From Pelosinus sp. UFO1 (GTDB lineage Bacteria; Bacillota; Negativicutes; DSM-13327), in NCBI RefSeq assembly GCF_000725345.1, contig NZ_CP008852.1:3464001-3528000 (forward strand): 64,000 bases of DNA, given 5' to 3'. Each line of letters starts with the position of its first letter. Position 1 is the first letter of the stretch. The position numbers and the translations under genes were made by a program. The notes below the pieces were generated by a model that saw only the letters and a program-made list of their open reading frames with translations, did no database searches and was not told the DNA's origin. Below are positions 37,188-45,833 of the stretch, one piece after another.

Positions 37188-38450
37188 CTAATTTAGCAGC
37201 TTGCTAGTTAAACCCTGCAAATTGAAACATTGCACATAGCGATCAATGGAGTTTTTGATCTTATCTAAAACATAACGATTGCCATCAATTCCTAAAACTC
37301 CCATGTTCGCATATAGTATTGTTATTTCTCTTTTGACATCTTTATGCCCATAAGTGTAATGACCACAGATTTCACATACTTTATTTCTCAGCCCAGCGTC
37401 CTCTAGAATGTCTTCTACCGATAGGTGTACCTTCTCGCCAACCAGCCATTTTTTCCACCGACCACTATTAGCCGCTTCTCGGGACATAACGGCCTTCAGG
37501 TTAGACTTGTCCTTCAATCTGCCATTGTCATATTCCTTTTCTTCTAAGCGAACCAGTTCTAAATAGGCTTTTGTCTCAATATAGCCAAACTCTGGTGCCA
37601 CGTTCATGGCGGTAATGCTTAAGGATGGATGATCAAGGATAATATAGTCCTCTAAATAATCCCCGTTATGCTCTTTCAAACCAACGCCATATTTCTTGGC
37701 AGTATCCGCTAGCATCTTTGAACTATGATAGCTAAACTCTCCTACATTTTCCGTTAATCTGGTTAAAGTTCCTGTCTGCCCCACGATGAATACGGGTATA
37801 GGAAGTCCTTTTACTAGCAGTTCCTTGGTCAATTGCCGAATGAAGATTTCATAACTCTCTTGGCTGGTTAGCCCTCCATTGGTTTCTTCCGTACCCACTT
37901 CATAACCAATCTCCGGTAAGTTGCGCCACTTTCTTTCCATTTCCACATATTCAATCAGCTGGATGGTTCTCTGAATGACGACCTCCATGTCAATGGATTT
38001 TCCCATGACATAAGGATCTTTGGTGGGATCAATGTGCAGTAGGTCAAAGTGATTGAGCAAATCTTCAATATACGACCGTTTCGCCAATTCCATGGCAACG
38101 GCTTCGGGTAAATGACTACTCCGCTCGTTATCTCGCTGCCAAGGTCCGCCATGATCCCGGCAGAGATAATATAGACCTGTAAAATCGACCTCTTTGGCAA
38201 TCTGAGCAATATCCTCTTGAAAACCTCGTTGATCCCAGTTGCATACATAACCGCCACCCAATTCTTTGGCATCCACTTGGTTTCGGCTGGCGATAAACAG
38301 GATGGGAAAATCTTTTTCCTTCGCCAATTCTAAGGAAGCGATAATCAGATTTTTAGACATAGGCCCGATACCAAGCAAGGTTGTCTGGAAACCAGTCTTT
38401 TCTAAGATAAACATTTTATCAATGACTTCCCGCAGATTCATTTTTTGCAT
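37188..38450 (-). CDS. GatZ/KbaZ-like class II tagatose-bisphosphate aldolase subunit homologue
   Basis: A 420-residue TIM-barrel-type protein resembling the non-catalytic aldolase subunit family (GatZ/KbaZ). It has an N-terminal SRNQVDAKELGGGYV block (compare SNQVNQFGGYTG of GatZ), then CRDHGGPWQRDNE (like GGDHLGP), and HIDPTKDP and YEVGTEETNGG further on. The canonical partner aldolase (GatY/KbaY) is not in the window. It could therefore act alone as a sugar-phosphate epimerase or aldolase. A duplicate of its first about 25 codons lies just upstream. Confidence 0.65.
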   Translation of the reverse strand: MQKMNLREVIDKMFILEKTGFQTTLLGIGPMSKNLIIASLELAKEKDFPILFIASRNQVDAKELGGGYVCNWDQRGFQEDIAQIAKEVDFTGLYYLCRDHGGPWQRDNERSSHLPEAVAMELAKRSYIEDLLNHFDLLHIDPTKDPYVMGKSIDMEVVIQRTIQLIEYVEMERKWRNLPEIGYEVGTEETNGGLTSQESYEIFIRQLTKELLVKGLPIPVFIVGQTGTLTRLTENVGEFSYHSSKMLADTAKKYGVGLKEHNGDYLEDYIILDHPSLSITAMNVAPEFGYIETKAYLELVRLEEKEYDNGRLKDKSNLKAVMSREAANSGRWKKWLVGEKVHLSVEDILEDAGLRNKVCEICGHYTYGHKDVKREITILYANMGVLGIDGNRYVLDKIKNSIDRYVQCFNLQGLTSKLLN

Positions 38451-38474
38451 GGTGATACTCTCCTCCTATTTTTC

Positions 38475-38553
38475 GAACCACAAAGGCACAATGTCGCTAG
38501 CGCAGCACACAAAGAAGATTCGTTCTATAGTGTCCTTTGTGTCTTTGTGGTTC
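38475..38553. repeat. ACCACAAAG-type palindromic repeat, copy 5
   Basis: Ends GAACCACAAAGGCACAATG and GTCTTTGTGGTTC. Inside copy A of the 209-bp duplication. Confidence 0.8.
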
Positions 38554-38692
38554 AAAACTATTTAGTGTACAAATTCATACCTAGCAATGTTGTCTGGAAA
38601 CCAGACTCTTCCAAGATAAACATCTTATCAATGACTTTCCGCAGATTCATTTTTTGCATCGTGTACTCTCCTCTTATTTTCCGAACCACAAA

Positions 38693-38761
38693 GGCACAAT
38701 GCCGCTAGCGCAGCACACAAAGAAGATTCGTTCTATAGTGTCCGTTGTATCTTTGTGGTTC
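38693..38761. repeat. ACCACAAAG-type palindromic repeat, copy 6
   Basis: Ends GAACCACAAAGGCACAATG and ATCTTTGTGGTTC. Inside copy B of the 209-bp duplication, so it arose with it. Confidence 0.8.
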
Positions 38762-38821
38762 AAAACTATTTAGTGTATAACTACATAATATGTTTCTAAG
38801 GGAAAAGAAGTTCTCTTCCCG

Positions 38822-39895
38822 CTACTGGGCAATCTCTATCCGTTTCTCTGATTCCTTAACAATATCTGCCTTTAATAAATTGACTAGGAGTGCTGTGACG
38901 ACAGTACCAACAACAATCCCCAATATATAAGAGACAGGATTATCAACCACTGGCAATACAATCGGGCCACCATGAGGGGCATGATCTCCTACTCGACCTA
39001 GAGCACCGACAACCGCACCAACAGCAGATCCCGTCATGATGGAAGGTAATACCCGCAAGGGATCGGCAGCGGCAAAAGGAATCGCGCCTTCCGTAATGCC
39101 AATCATCCCCATGGCTAAGGCAGCTTTCCCTGCTTCAATTTCTTCCTCACTGTATTTTCGCCTTGCCAGCAAAGTCGCCAACCCCATTCCCAAGGGAGGC
39201 GTACATATGGCTATGCCGATAGGTCCCATGACCGTATATACCCCTTCCGCCATGAGACCAAAGGCAAACATGCAGGCGGTTTTGTTGACAGGGCCCCCCA
39301 TATCAAAAGCAATCATCAGACCAGTAATAATGGCGATGACGACAGCCCCTTGCTGACTGATGCTTTTCAAACCATCGGCAATCCCGCCCATGACAGAGGC
39401 AATGGGTTGTCCCAGTAAATAAATATAAGTAAGACCAACAACTAAGGAACTTAATATAGGAATAACAAAGATAGGCATTACAGGACGTAAGTAACTAGGA
39501 ACCTTCCAGCCTTTGATCCATTTCACAATATAACCAGCAAAAAGCCCCATAACCAACGCACCTAGAAAACCTGCTTTATAGGGACTGTCGGCAATGGGCT
39601 GATTTGCCAGATAACCACCAATCATGCCAGGAACAACCCCTGGCTTACCTGCAAGACTATAGGCAATATAACCAGCCAAGATAGGAATCATTAACGTAAA
39701 ACCTGCAACACCAATGTTCAAGATATGATTGGCTAAGGCACTATGTATCTCCATTCCTTTGGCTCCCGGTGTCCCCGTTGCCAAAGCGCCCGCAATGCAA
39801 ATACCACCCACGACTACGGAGGGAATCATATAGGAAACCCCTGTCATCAGATGATTTTTCACCTTTTTAAATTCTTCCATCAACATTTCACTCAT
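38822..39895 (-). CDS. PTS fructose-family EIIC permease
   Basis: A 357-residue membrane protein with about nine helices and the fructose-EIIC pattern (TGVSYMIPSVVVGG; MGGPVNKTACMFAFG; ITEGAIPFAAADP). It imports and, with EIIA and EIIB, phosphorylates a sugar of the fructose/mannose/2-O-alpha-mannosylglycerate class. Its ATG overlaps the EIIB stop by four bases. The neighbours (GatZ-like, GmhB-like) suggest an unusual sugar. Confidence 0.9.
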   Translation of the reverse strand: MSEMLMEEFKKVKNHLMTGVSYMIPSVVVGGICIAGALATGTPGAKGMEIHSALANHILNIGVAGFTLMIPILAGYIAYSLAGKPGVVPGMIGGYLANQPIADSPYKAGFLGALVMGLFAGYIVKWIKGWKVPSYLRPVMPIFVIPILSSLVVGLTYIYLLGQPIASVMGGIADGLKSISQQGAVVIAIITGLMIAFDMGGPVNKTACMFAFGLMAEGVYTVMGPIGIAICTPPLGMGLATLLARRKYSEEEIEAGKAALAMGMIGITEGAIPFAAADPLRVLPSIMTGSAVGAVVGALGRVGDHAPHGGPIVLPVVDNPVSYILGIVVGTVVTALLVNLLKADIVKESEKRIEIAQ

Positions 39896-40206
39896 AATAC
39901 CGCCCCCTTACTTTCTGCCTTTTCAATGACACCAAAGGGATTCTCAATGGCTTTGCCCACTTCCACCGTGATACATGGTTTCCCAATAAACCGTTCTTCC
40001 CCCTCCACATTCACGCCCACGGCAAAGATGACAACAACAGCATCTTCAATCTCCTTAGCAGATAGCTCATTCTCAATTCCCATAGCTCCTTGGGTTTCAA
40101 TCTTGATCTCATGTCCCATAGCTTTTGCAGCTTTCTCCAAAGCAGCCTGGGCCATATACGTATGAGCGATCCCCGTCGGACATGCACATACAGCAATGAT
40201 TTTCAA
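39892..40206 (-). CDS. PTS fructose-family EIIB
   Basis: A 104-residue cytoplasmic phosphocarrier with the active-site Cys9 in ACPTGIAHTYMAQ. The start is a TTG after GGAGGGAG. It is translationally coupled to the EIIC downstream. A decayed 153-bp copy of its middle part lies at 58387-58539. Confidence 0.92.
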   Translation of the reverse strand: MKIIAVCACPTGIAHTYMAQAALEKAAKAMGHEIKIETQGAMGIENELSAKEIEDAVVVIFAVGVNVEGEERFIGKPCITVEVGKAIENPFGVIEKAESKGAVL

Positions 40207-40246
40207 AATACTCCCTCCTTCTTATTGCAAAACATTACGATCTTTT

Positions 40247-40344
40247 GAACCACAAAGGCGCAATTGCGTTACCACGCAACACAAAGGAAACACGAGGAAA
40301 ATATACTCATTAATTACTTTGTGTTCTTTGTGTATTTGTGGTTC
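40247..40344. repeat. ACCACAAAG-type palindromic repeat, copy 7
   Basis: Ends GAACCACAAAGGCGCAATTG and TTTGTGTATTTGTGGTTC. It separates the EIIA and EIIB genes of the fructose-type PTS. Confidence 0.8.
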
Positions 40345-40360
40345 GTTAAAATCCCTTTAT

Positions 40361-40807
40361 TCACAACCCCATTTCGCTGAATATTGCGACTATTTTAACT
40401 ACACTTGTAGCTTGTAACAACCTTTCCCGATAAGAGTCATTCATCAACCCTCTACTAATATTGGCTAAGATCTTTAGATGTAGATCGTTGGCTTGCTCCT
40501 CTGGTACGCCAATGAGAAAGATCAGTCTAACCCTATGCTCCGATCTACTATCCCAGAGAAATTCTTCTTGGCTTCTAGCGAAAGCAATAAAGGGAACCTC
40601 CACAAAACTACTTTTACCATGAGGAATGGCGATACCATAGCCGATGGCAGTCGAAAATAACTCTTCTCGGGCAAACACGGCCTGCATATACCCTTTCACA
40701 TTACGAATCCGACCAAGCTTTCTCGCTTTTCGTGCTAAGGTTTCAATGATTTCAACTTTGTTTTTTGACTGCAAGTTTAATGCGATAAGTGACTCATGAA
40801 TGATCAT
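40361..40807 (-). CDS. PTS fructose-family EIIA
   Basis: A 148-residue EIIA-Fru (Ntr-like) domain, phospho-His63 in GIAIPHGKSS. The start at 40807 follows GGGGATAGG; the ATG at 40828 lacks such a site. It is first in the order EIIA, EIIB, EIIC, gatZ-like, gmhB-like, all on the minus strand. Confidence 0.9.
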   Translation of the reverse strand: MIIHESLIALNLQSKNKVEIIETLARKARKLGRIRNVKGYMQAVFAREELFSTAIGYGIAIPHGKSSFVEVPFIAFARSQEEFLWDSRSEHRVRLIFLIGVPEEQANDLHLKILANISRGLMNDSYRERLLQATSVVKIVAIFSEMGL

Positions 40808-41045
40808 GTTTTTCCTATCCCCAGTCATCTTATTTTTACTAATACAATGATATAAGAAGATCTTTAAAGATTGTCTACAAAAATGGATTTCGTGTTTTCT
40901 TTTCGATATACTATAGGTAGACGAGATAAATTAACTATTTTCTTATACCTCCTTCCGTTACCAAATAAAAACCATACCTTAATTTTCTCACAGCCTCATG
41001 TATTGAGTTGAAAGATTGTCTATTGGAGAACAATTAATCACCTCC

Positions 41046-41288
41046 TTAGTTAGCTTTAAGTTTTGGGAAATTGAAGTCTCCATCTAACAAATCTGCTAGA
41101 GTTACTCCTAAAACTCTAGCAAGTATTAATCCCTCCATAACATCGGGAAGATATTTATCATTTTCCCAATCACTAATTGTCGTTTGGGGAAATCCTGTTT
41201 TCTTGCTCAGCTCTGTCTGCGATATTTTTTTAGCAGCTCTTATCTTTTTTAGAATCTGTCCAAATTTTATTTTTTGCCTCTCGCCCAT
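41046..41288 (-). CDS. Xre-family transcriptional regulator
   Basis: An 80-residue protein, almost only a helix-turn-helix (ISQTELSKKTGFPQTTISDWENDKYLPD). It is divergent from a second Xre-type gene, with a 17-bp palindrome between them, so the two probably share a control region. No metabolic neighbour belongs to it. It could be a phage or plasmid remnant. Confidence 0.85.
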   Translation of the reverse strand: MGERQKIKFGQILKKIRAAKKISQTELSKKTGFPQTTISDWENDKYLPDVMEGLILARVLGVTLADLLDGDFNFPKLKAN

Positions 41289-41312
41289 TTAATTTCCACC
41301 TCCCATATAAAA

Positions 41313-41354
41313 TATAACGTAAATACGTTTATTTGTCAACGTATTTACGTTATA
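41313..41354. promoter_or_regulatory. Operator palindrome between divergent Xre genes
   Basis: TATAACGTAAATACGTT (41313-41329), eight-base spacer, exact reverse complement (41338-41354). It contains four ACGTAAATACGT-like half sites, a probable binding site for one or both regulators. Confidence 0.75.
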
Positions 41355-41415
41355 AGTTTTAAATAATTTCATGTTATACTTTTAACGAAATATCGTTAAA
41401 AAGAAGGGTGTGCTT

Positions 41416-41751
41416 TTGTTGAAAATTGCTGATAGAATTGTGCAATTATGTGATCAAAAAGGTATAAGTATAAACAAATTAGCTGCTTTATCTGATATGA
41501 CACAATCAACTTTAGCAGATATTATTAAAGGCAAGAACGTAAGTCCTAAAGTCTCAACTATCGAAAAGATATGTAAAGGTTTGGACATTTCTCTTCCCGA
41601 TTTTTTCACTTACGAATCTGATTTAAGAACAGCTACTCACGATGATAATGGAATGGACAATTTACCAGAACATATCAGAAAAGAAATAGATATGGCAAAA
41701 GAATTTATTCTTTACAAACATGGCATTAAAAAACCTGCTACTGATAAGTAG
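41416..41751 (+). CDS. Xre-family transcriptional regulator with C-terminal tail
   Basis: About 112 residues: a helix-turn-helix (GISINKLAALSDMTQSTLADIIKGKN) plus a polar tail ending in a helix (HIRKEIDMAKEFILYKHG). The start is one of two adjacent TTG codons (41416 or 41419) after AAGAAGGG; a GTG at 41410 is also possible. It terminates in a strong hairpin overlapping its stop. Confidence 0.82.
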   Translation: MLKIADRIVQLCDQKGISINKLAALSDMTQSTLADIIKGKNVSPKVSTIEKICKGLDISLPDFFTYESDLRTATHDDNGMDNLPEHIRKEIDMAKEFILYKHGIKKPATDK

Positions 41752-41758
41752 CAGGTTT
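41731..41758 (+). terminator. Terminator of the Xre gene
   Basis: AAACCTGCTAC/GTAGCAGGTTT around TGATAA, the loop region that also includes the stop codon. Confidence 0.8.
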
Positions 41759-42415
41759 CTCGTATATCTTGGTTTTAGAATGAATATTGATGATATTGGA
41801 TTTTTAATATCTCCATTTTGTACGCAACCAAAGAAGTGGAAATAGAATACTTTACTCCAGACCTCTTCGATGTCAACTGCCCTTGAGCTCGATAGAGAAT
41901 ATTTAAGCAACTACAAACCAATGCAAATGTTGATTTTATAATACTTCTCTGCATTTATTAAAAAGTCATTTTGATGTCAAATTTCAACTCCGTGGCATCA
42001 AAATAATTGGCTGAAAATGTGTAATAAGCTGTATAGAAGTAGCCTATTCGTCAAGACAATTAAATAGAGTAATTGTCTTTGACCTCTACCACCCCAATCA
42101 TCCGAAATGGTGTCACTGAATTTACACATATCATAATTAATAATGTTTCACATTACGCACCAGCCCCTCAAGCTGGTGCGTCTGCCGTTCCGCCACTACC
42201 GCAAATAAATTATAGAGTTAGCCCTTGTAAAACGGGCTTTTATAGCCATGTTCTTTTTACCTGTAAATAAATTCCTTAAAAAAAAGCTGGTACTGCAACT
42301 CTGATTATAACTATACATGACATAATATTTTATAAGTTTTTGTATTTTTATCTATACCAAACAGAGTACGTAAAAACTATAAGCCACTCAATATCATAAT
42401 GAGCAATCACGACAA
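41759..42415. other. Gene-poor stretch with hairpins and a tRNA remnant
   Basis: No convincing protein gene. It holds a hairpin around AGACAATTA/TAATTGTCT (42053-42081), the half tRNA-Leu at 42160-42202, and a terminator-like AGCCC-GGGCT stem with T tail near 42222-42245. The rest is AT-rich without recognisable signals. Confidence 0.6.
42160..42202 (-). pseudogene. 5' half of tRNA-Leu(GAG)
   Basis: On the minus strand: acceptor GCGGTAG, TG, D arm GCG-GAACGGCAGA-CGC, A, anticodon arm CCAGC-TTGAGGG-GCTGG. These are all positions 1 to about 43 of a tRNA-Leu with anticodon GAG. The variable arm, T arm and the 3' acceptor CTACCGC are absent downstream. A TATAAT sits seven bases before the first base. 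Confidence 0.65.
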
Positions 42416-43393
42416 CTAATTAGCCTTTTTCTTAACTACTTTCTTCGTGCCTTCACTTTCTGGATTCAAGGCACAGTATTGCAAAAACTCATATCCTAAT
42501 TTTGAAGTATGTATCTTCTCCCAAAAAACTCTTTGAGGAACCTTTGCTTTCTCTACTAACCCAAATTTCATCAAGTGAGGAGCAACTTGGGAAAACAAAA
42601 AAAATGAAATCTTTGAAGTGCCAGATTGATTATCAACACCAATGGCAAACTGATCGTGAAATACTGCAAAAATATGTTCTACACTCACTTTTTCTTTTTT
42701 TTCCGACAATTCTTCCGGTAGTTGTACCAAGATCTTTCCTAATGCTTCTTTTATTTTAGAAAATTGCTCTTCATCTTGTTTTTTATTTGTATTATTCATA
42801 TGTTTCTTTAACTGGGTTTGTAAAGCTTTATTTTCTTTTAACAGCTCTCTATTTTCTTTCTCTAAGTTATCGTAATTTTCTACTTCACGTCCAGATACCC
42901 AACCCGCAAATTTGTATTGCCTTTGAAACTCTACTAAGGTTTTATGAATAGCAAGCTTAATATCTTTAGTATCATCAAAAAACTCACATATTTTACTTAA
43001 AACTAGTTCTTTAAACTCTTTATATTTAGTTTGATTGTTCATTTCGATTACAGAAGGGCCATCCCTCTTCACTTTCGCTTCCAATGCACCATCCTTTATT
43101 ACCACTGCAAAAACAGGAATACCTTTCTCTATTGCATATTCATATTCTAGTTGGGTGTAACTTTTTTGCGTATTTGACTCAATTGCTCCGTAACGTCCTC
43201 CCAGTATTAATAAATAAACATCCGAGCTTTCTATCCATCTCTTAATAGTTTCAATTTGAGAGCTATTTCCAGCAGAGAACAATTCCATGCCAGCAGGAAT
43301 ATGTCCTGCTTCTAATATGGCCTCGACTGCCGCCTGCCGTTCTTCTAGCATGTCCGTATACGTAGAAGATATAAATATCTGCAATTTTTTCAA
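42416..43393 (-). CDS. DUF4062 domain protein
   Basis: 325 residues. The N-terminal DUF4062 domain (FISSTYTDMLEERQAAVEAI, then LGGRYGAIES and SYTQLEYEYAIEKGIPV) is a TIR-like Rossmann-type fold found in many conflict and signalling proteins. A coiled coil follows (about 175-205, ENRELLKENKALQTQLKK), then a C-terminal helical domain of unknown type with a Lys-rich end. Lacking an NTPase or other recognised effector, its role is open. It is first from the right in a block of four minus-strand genes that look defence-related. Confidence 0.82.
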   Translation of the reverse strand: MKKLQIFISSTYTDMLEERQAAVEAILEAGHIPAGMELFSAGNSSQIETIKRWIESSDVYLLILGGRYGAIESNTQKSYTQLEYEYAIEKGIPVFAVVIKDGALEAKVKRDGPSVIEMNNQTKYKEFKELVLSKICEFFDDTKDIKLAIHKTLVEFQRQYKFAGWVSGREVENYDNLEKENRELLKENKALQTQLKKHMNNTNKKQDEEQFSKIKEALGKILVQLPEELSEKKEKVSVEHIFAVFHDQFAIGVDNQSGTSKISFFLFSQVAPHLMKFGLVEKAKVPQRVFWEKIHTSKLGYEFLQYCALNPESEGTKKVVKKKAN

Positions 43394-43657
43394 ATTCGTC
43401 CACCCCTCATTTTAGAAAATCAATTCATATCTGTAAGGTTCAACAATAACCAATAAATTCCTACTTAAAATATCAGCAATATTGTCATATTAAAAATTAC
43501 AAAAAGAGCCGTTTATTACTATACCGCCCTTGCCAATAAAACAGTTCCCTTTTGGAATAATGAAAATTGCCTGCCCCATAAAATAAAACGGGAGCTATTT
43601 GCTCCCTGTTAGGTTACTTTTTTAGCAAAAATTGCCCCACCTTAACAAAAAGAGCAA

Positions 43658-44221
43658 TTATGCGCGGCTTTCTAATTTCATTTTCTCAAGCAATTTCGTA
43701 GAGTTGGAACATAAAGATACAAGTATTCCATTATTTCCCGATGGCTCCATTATATATAAGGCATACTTGGGTATTGAAAGCCAAGATGGAATGTCCTCTA
43801 CACCATGCAAACTTCTTGTTTCGTAAGTGCATTTTCCATCTGCAACTTTAACCAATGCTATACCGTGCGCTTTAGCATATTCTAATGCCCCTTTTTGAAA
43901 GTTGCTAGAAGAAAATATAATTCCTTTATGAGCCCCTATTGAACGTATTTTATCATGTAGAGCCTGTACAATTTCACGTTTAATTGAGTTTTTTTGATGC
44001 TTACATTCAACAAGAACAAGTAATTCTGCCCCTCCAAAAAGTTCTAACCTAGCTGTAACATCAATTTGATAATTACCATCGAATACTCTTATTTTTTCAT
44101 TGTGGCGCACAACACAATTAGTAATCTTCATTCCATTCTCTTGTAAACATCGTGCAGTTTCTTTTTCAAACTCCTCCGGAGTAATATCTATACTTCTAAA
44201 CGGGCCAAATTGATTAAGCAT
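43658..44221 (-). CDS. Mrr-like restriction endonuclease-fold protein
   Basis: About 187 residues with the PD-(D/E)xK pattern of the Mrr catalytic family: beta-strand DVTARLELFGGAELLVLVECKH with E-x-K, then a Q-rich helix (REIVQALHDKIRS) and GIIFSSSNFQKGALEYAKAHGIALV. The preferred start is 44221 after GGTGGAG; 44242 and 44299 are alternatives. Mrr proteins cut modified or foreign DNA. No methyltransferase is nearby, so a solitary type IV-like nuclease is possible. Confidence 0.78.
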   Translation of the reverse strand: MLNQFGPFRSIDITPEEFEKETARCLQENGMKITNCVVRHNEKIRVFDGNYQIDVTARLELFGGAELLVLVECKHQKNSIKREIVQALHDKIRSIGAHKGIIFSSSNFQKGALEYAKAHGIALVKVADGKCTYETRSLHGVEDIPSWLSIPKYALYIMEPSGNNGILVSLCSNSTKLLEKMKLESRA

Positions 44222-44347
44222 TACTCCACCTCTATATGCCATTATAGTATTATATAAACGACTTTCATCCAGACTACACGTTCTCGTTGCATTTAACAAA
44301 CTGGCTTTGGAACAATAAAAAAATTGGCCCGCCAGTATGAGAATATC

Positions 44348-45292
44348 TTAAGTTAAACTTTCCTTTGATGCTGGTAGATGTAATGTATCACTCTCCCAGT
44401 ACATCCTTGTCCACCCCCTAATTAAAGCAACGCGGTTCCTCCATATTTCGTAAAGTTCAGCCTTTATTTCCTTATCAAAAAAATGTTCCCATCCCTTAAA
44501 TTGGTCAAATATTGGGGTCGGAACTTCGGCAAGAACTAATTCGTCGGCAATCTTTCCAATTGTTTGAGATAGGCAAATTGCATTCTCATGAAGGTCTTGC
44601 AGGTAGCCAAGAGATAGCAATGGCGGCTCTATTTCTGCAGGTTTTCGATTACTCATATCAGAAGCGTGGGCAATATACTTATTTGAATAATACTTAAGAC
44701 GTTGGAGTAAATCACTAATTTCCTTTTCACATAACTGAATTATACTTGTATTAAGTTCATCTTCACGATTTCGTTCACCTGAAAAAGGCTGACATAGAGT
44801 ATCAAATACTCTATGACGATGTGAACATTGACTTTCTATTCGCCAATCATGTTTACAGTTTTCAACTTCATAAGGTGTTCCATCGTAGCAGACGTAGGTT
44901 TCCCTTACAATTAAATTACTGTGCTTCTTCATTTCTTCCAGGACAGTACAAAGAGAATATACTTCATCCTTTGGCTTTGTAGCTTTCCTCTCAAATAGCC
45001 TCCTAAACAAAAGAACTTGGCTTTGAAAATAGCGGTCATGTATCAATTCTACTAGCGAAGCAGGCAAAGGAAGAGGCTTCGTCCGTCTTTCATTAATCCC
45101 TAATCCTTCATTAAGCGACCAGTAGATTGCATCATCCCATGCAATTTGTGTTAGCTGCTCTCGTACTGAATGAGGGTCGTTTCCTGCCAATATGGTTTTC
45201 CAACGGGATAATATAAGCCGAAATTCTCTAAGTCTGGCTATATTTTTAACATCGCATTCTTCGGGGTTAATCCACTGTGATTGTATCAACAT
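44348..45292 (-). CDS. Uncharacterised protein, possibly HEPN-like
   Basis: 314 residues from an ATG at 45292 after GGAGG (the frame extends to 45361). Not recognised. Mostly helical and soluble. The middle holds a Cys/His-rich patch (CYDGTPYEVENCKHDW..SQCSHRHRVFDTLC) and then SNKYIAHASDM. This resembles the RNKxIAH motif of AbiU2-type HEPN proteins, but with Ser in place of the Arg. Being between an Mrr-like nuclease and a phosphorylase-fold protein, a conflict role is plausible but unproven. Confidence 0.6.
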   Translation of the reverse strand: MLIQSQWINPEECDVKNIARLREFRLILSRWKTILAGNDPHSVREQLTQIAWDDAIYWSLNEGLGINERRTKPLPLPASLVELIHDRYFQSQVLLFRRLFERKATKPKDEVYSLCTVLEEMKKHSNLIVRETYVCYDGTPYEVENCKHDWRIESQCSHRHRVFDTLCQPFSGERNREDELNTSIIQLCEKEISDLLQRLKYYSNKYIAHASDMSNRKPAEIEPPLLSLGYLQDLHENAICLSQTIGKIADELVLAEVPTPIFDQFKGWEHFFDKEIKAELYEIWRNRVALIRGWTRMYWESDTLHLPASKESLT

Positions 45293-45390
45293 AGTTCGCC
45301 TCCGGCTTAACATTTGCAAGAAATTACGGGGACGGTTTTGAGTTATTTCCCATTTTCTCATCTCTACGTCTTCAATATATAATCACCTCA

Positions 45391-45472
45391 AGACAGGGGA
45401 CGGTGGTTCTATCTTGCAACTTCTTTCAATAATTCCCTTATTGCCAGATGCCATCTACTTCCCCTTGTCTTT
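45391..45472. repeat. GGGGACGG repeat, variant T1, first copy
   Basis: Begins CAAGACAGGGGACGGTGG and ends CCCCTTGTC, so its ends are inverted repeats. The sequence is closely matched at 59623-59705. Confidence 0.7.
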
Positions 45473-45513
45473 TTATGTTATCTATACAAGAGCATTATAG
45501 TAACTACTTACGT

Positions 45514-45725
45514 AAAACTCACAGGGACGGTTCTTTCGATTCATCCCTATCTTATATCCCATATTTCTATCCTATTTACCATTAAAATACAAAACTCCTG
45601 CAAAGCTAGGCTGTTTTTGCAGGAGTTTTTCGTATATCTTGTTTTTTGATTAGCTCTAACTATTGTCACTACTCATTACATGGACGGGGGTTCGGCATGG
45701 CGAGCCGAGCCAGCCCAAATCCACT
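45514..45725. repeat. GGGACGGTT interspersed repeat, copy 1 (full)
   Basis: Modules in order: AAACTCACAGGGACGGTTC; CCCATATTTCTATCCTATTT; a hairpin AAACTCCTGCAAAG...TTTGCAGGAGTTT (45592-45630); and GGGTTCGGCATGGCGAGCC. It fills most of the gap between the genes at 44348 and 45834. Confidence 0.82.
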
Positions 45726-45833
45726 ACTTCTCATACACATTAGTCTTTCAACAGATAGCGCCCTTTAAGTGTTCCCAACAAGCCAAGTTTTAATTATGAT
45801 TCGTCATAGTATCAAAAAATCTATAATTTCACT

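Larger units (their letters stand above)
38371..38778. repeat. 209-bp tandem duplication covering the 5' end of the GatZ-like gene
   Basis: Copy A (about 38371-38570) spans the start of the gatZ-like gene, its ribosome site and palindromic repeat copy 5. Copy B (about 38580-38778) is the same at over 90 percent identity, with its ATG (38659) and ribosome site but no gene continuation. Both end in CAAAACTATTTAGTGTA. Confidence 0.88.

Noticed and set aside
40829-41045. A gene behind the AAGGAGGTATAAG site near 40945 (minus strand)
   Set aside because: A strong ribosome-site-like sequence is present but no start codon with an open frame follows.
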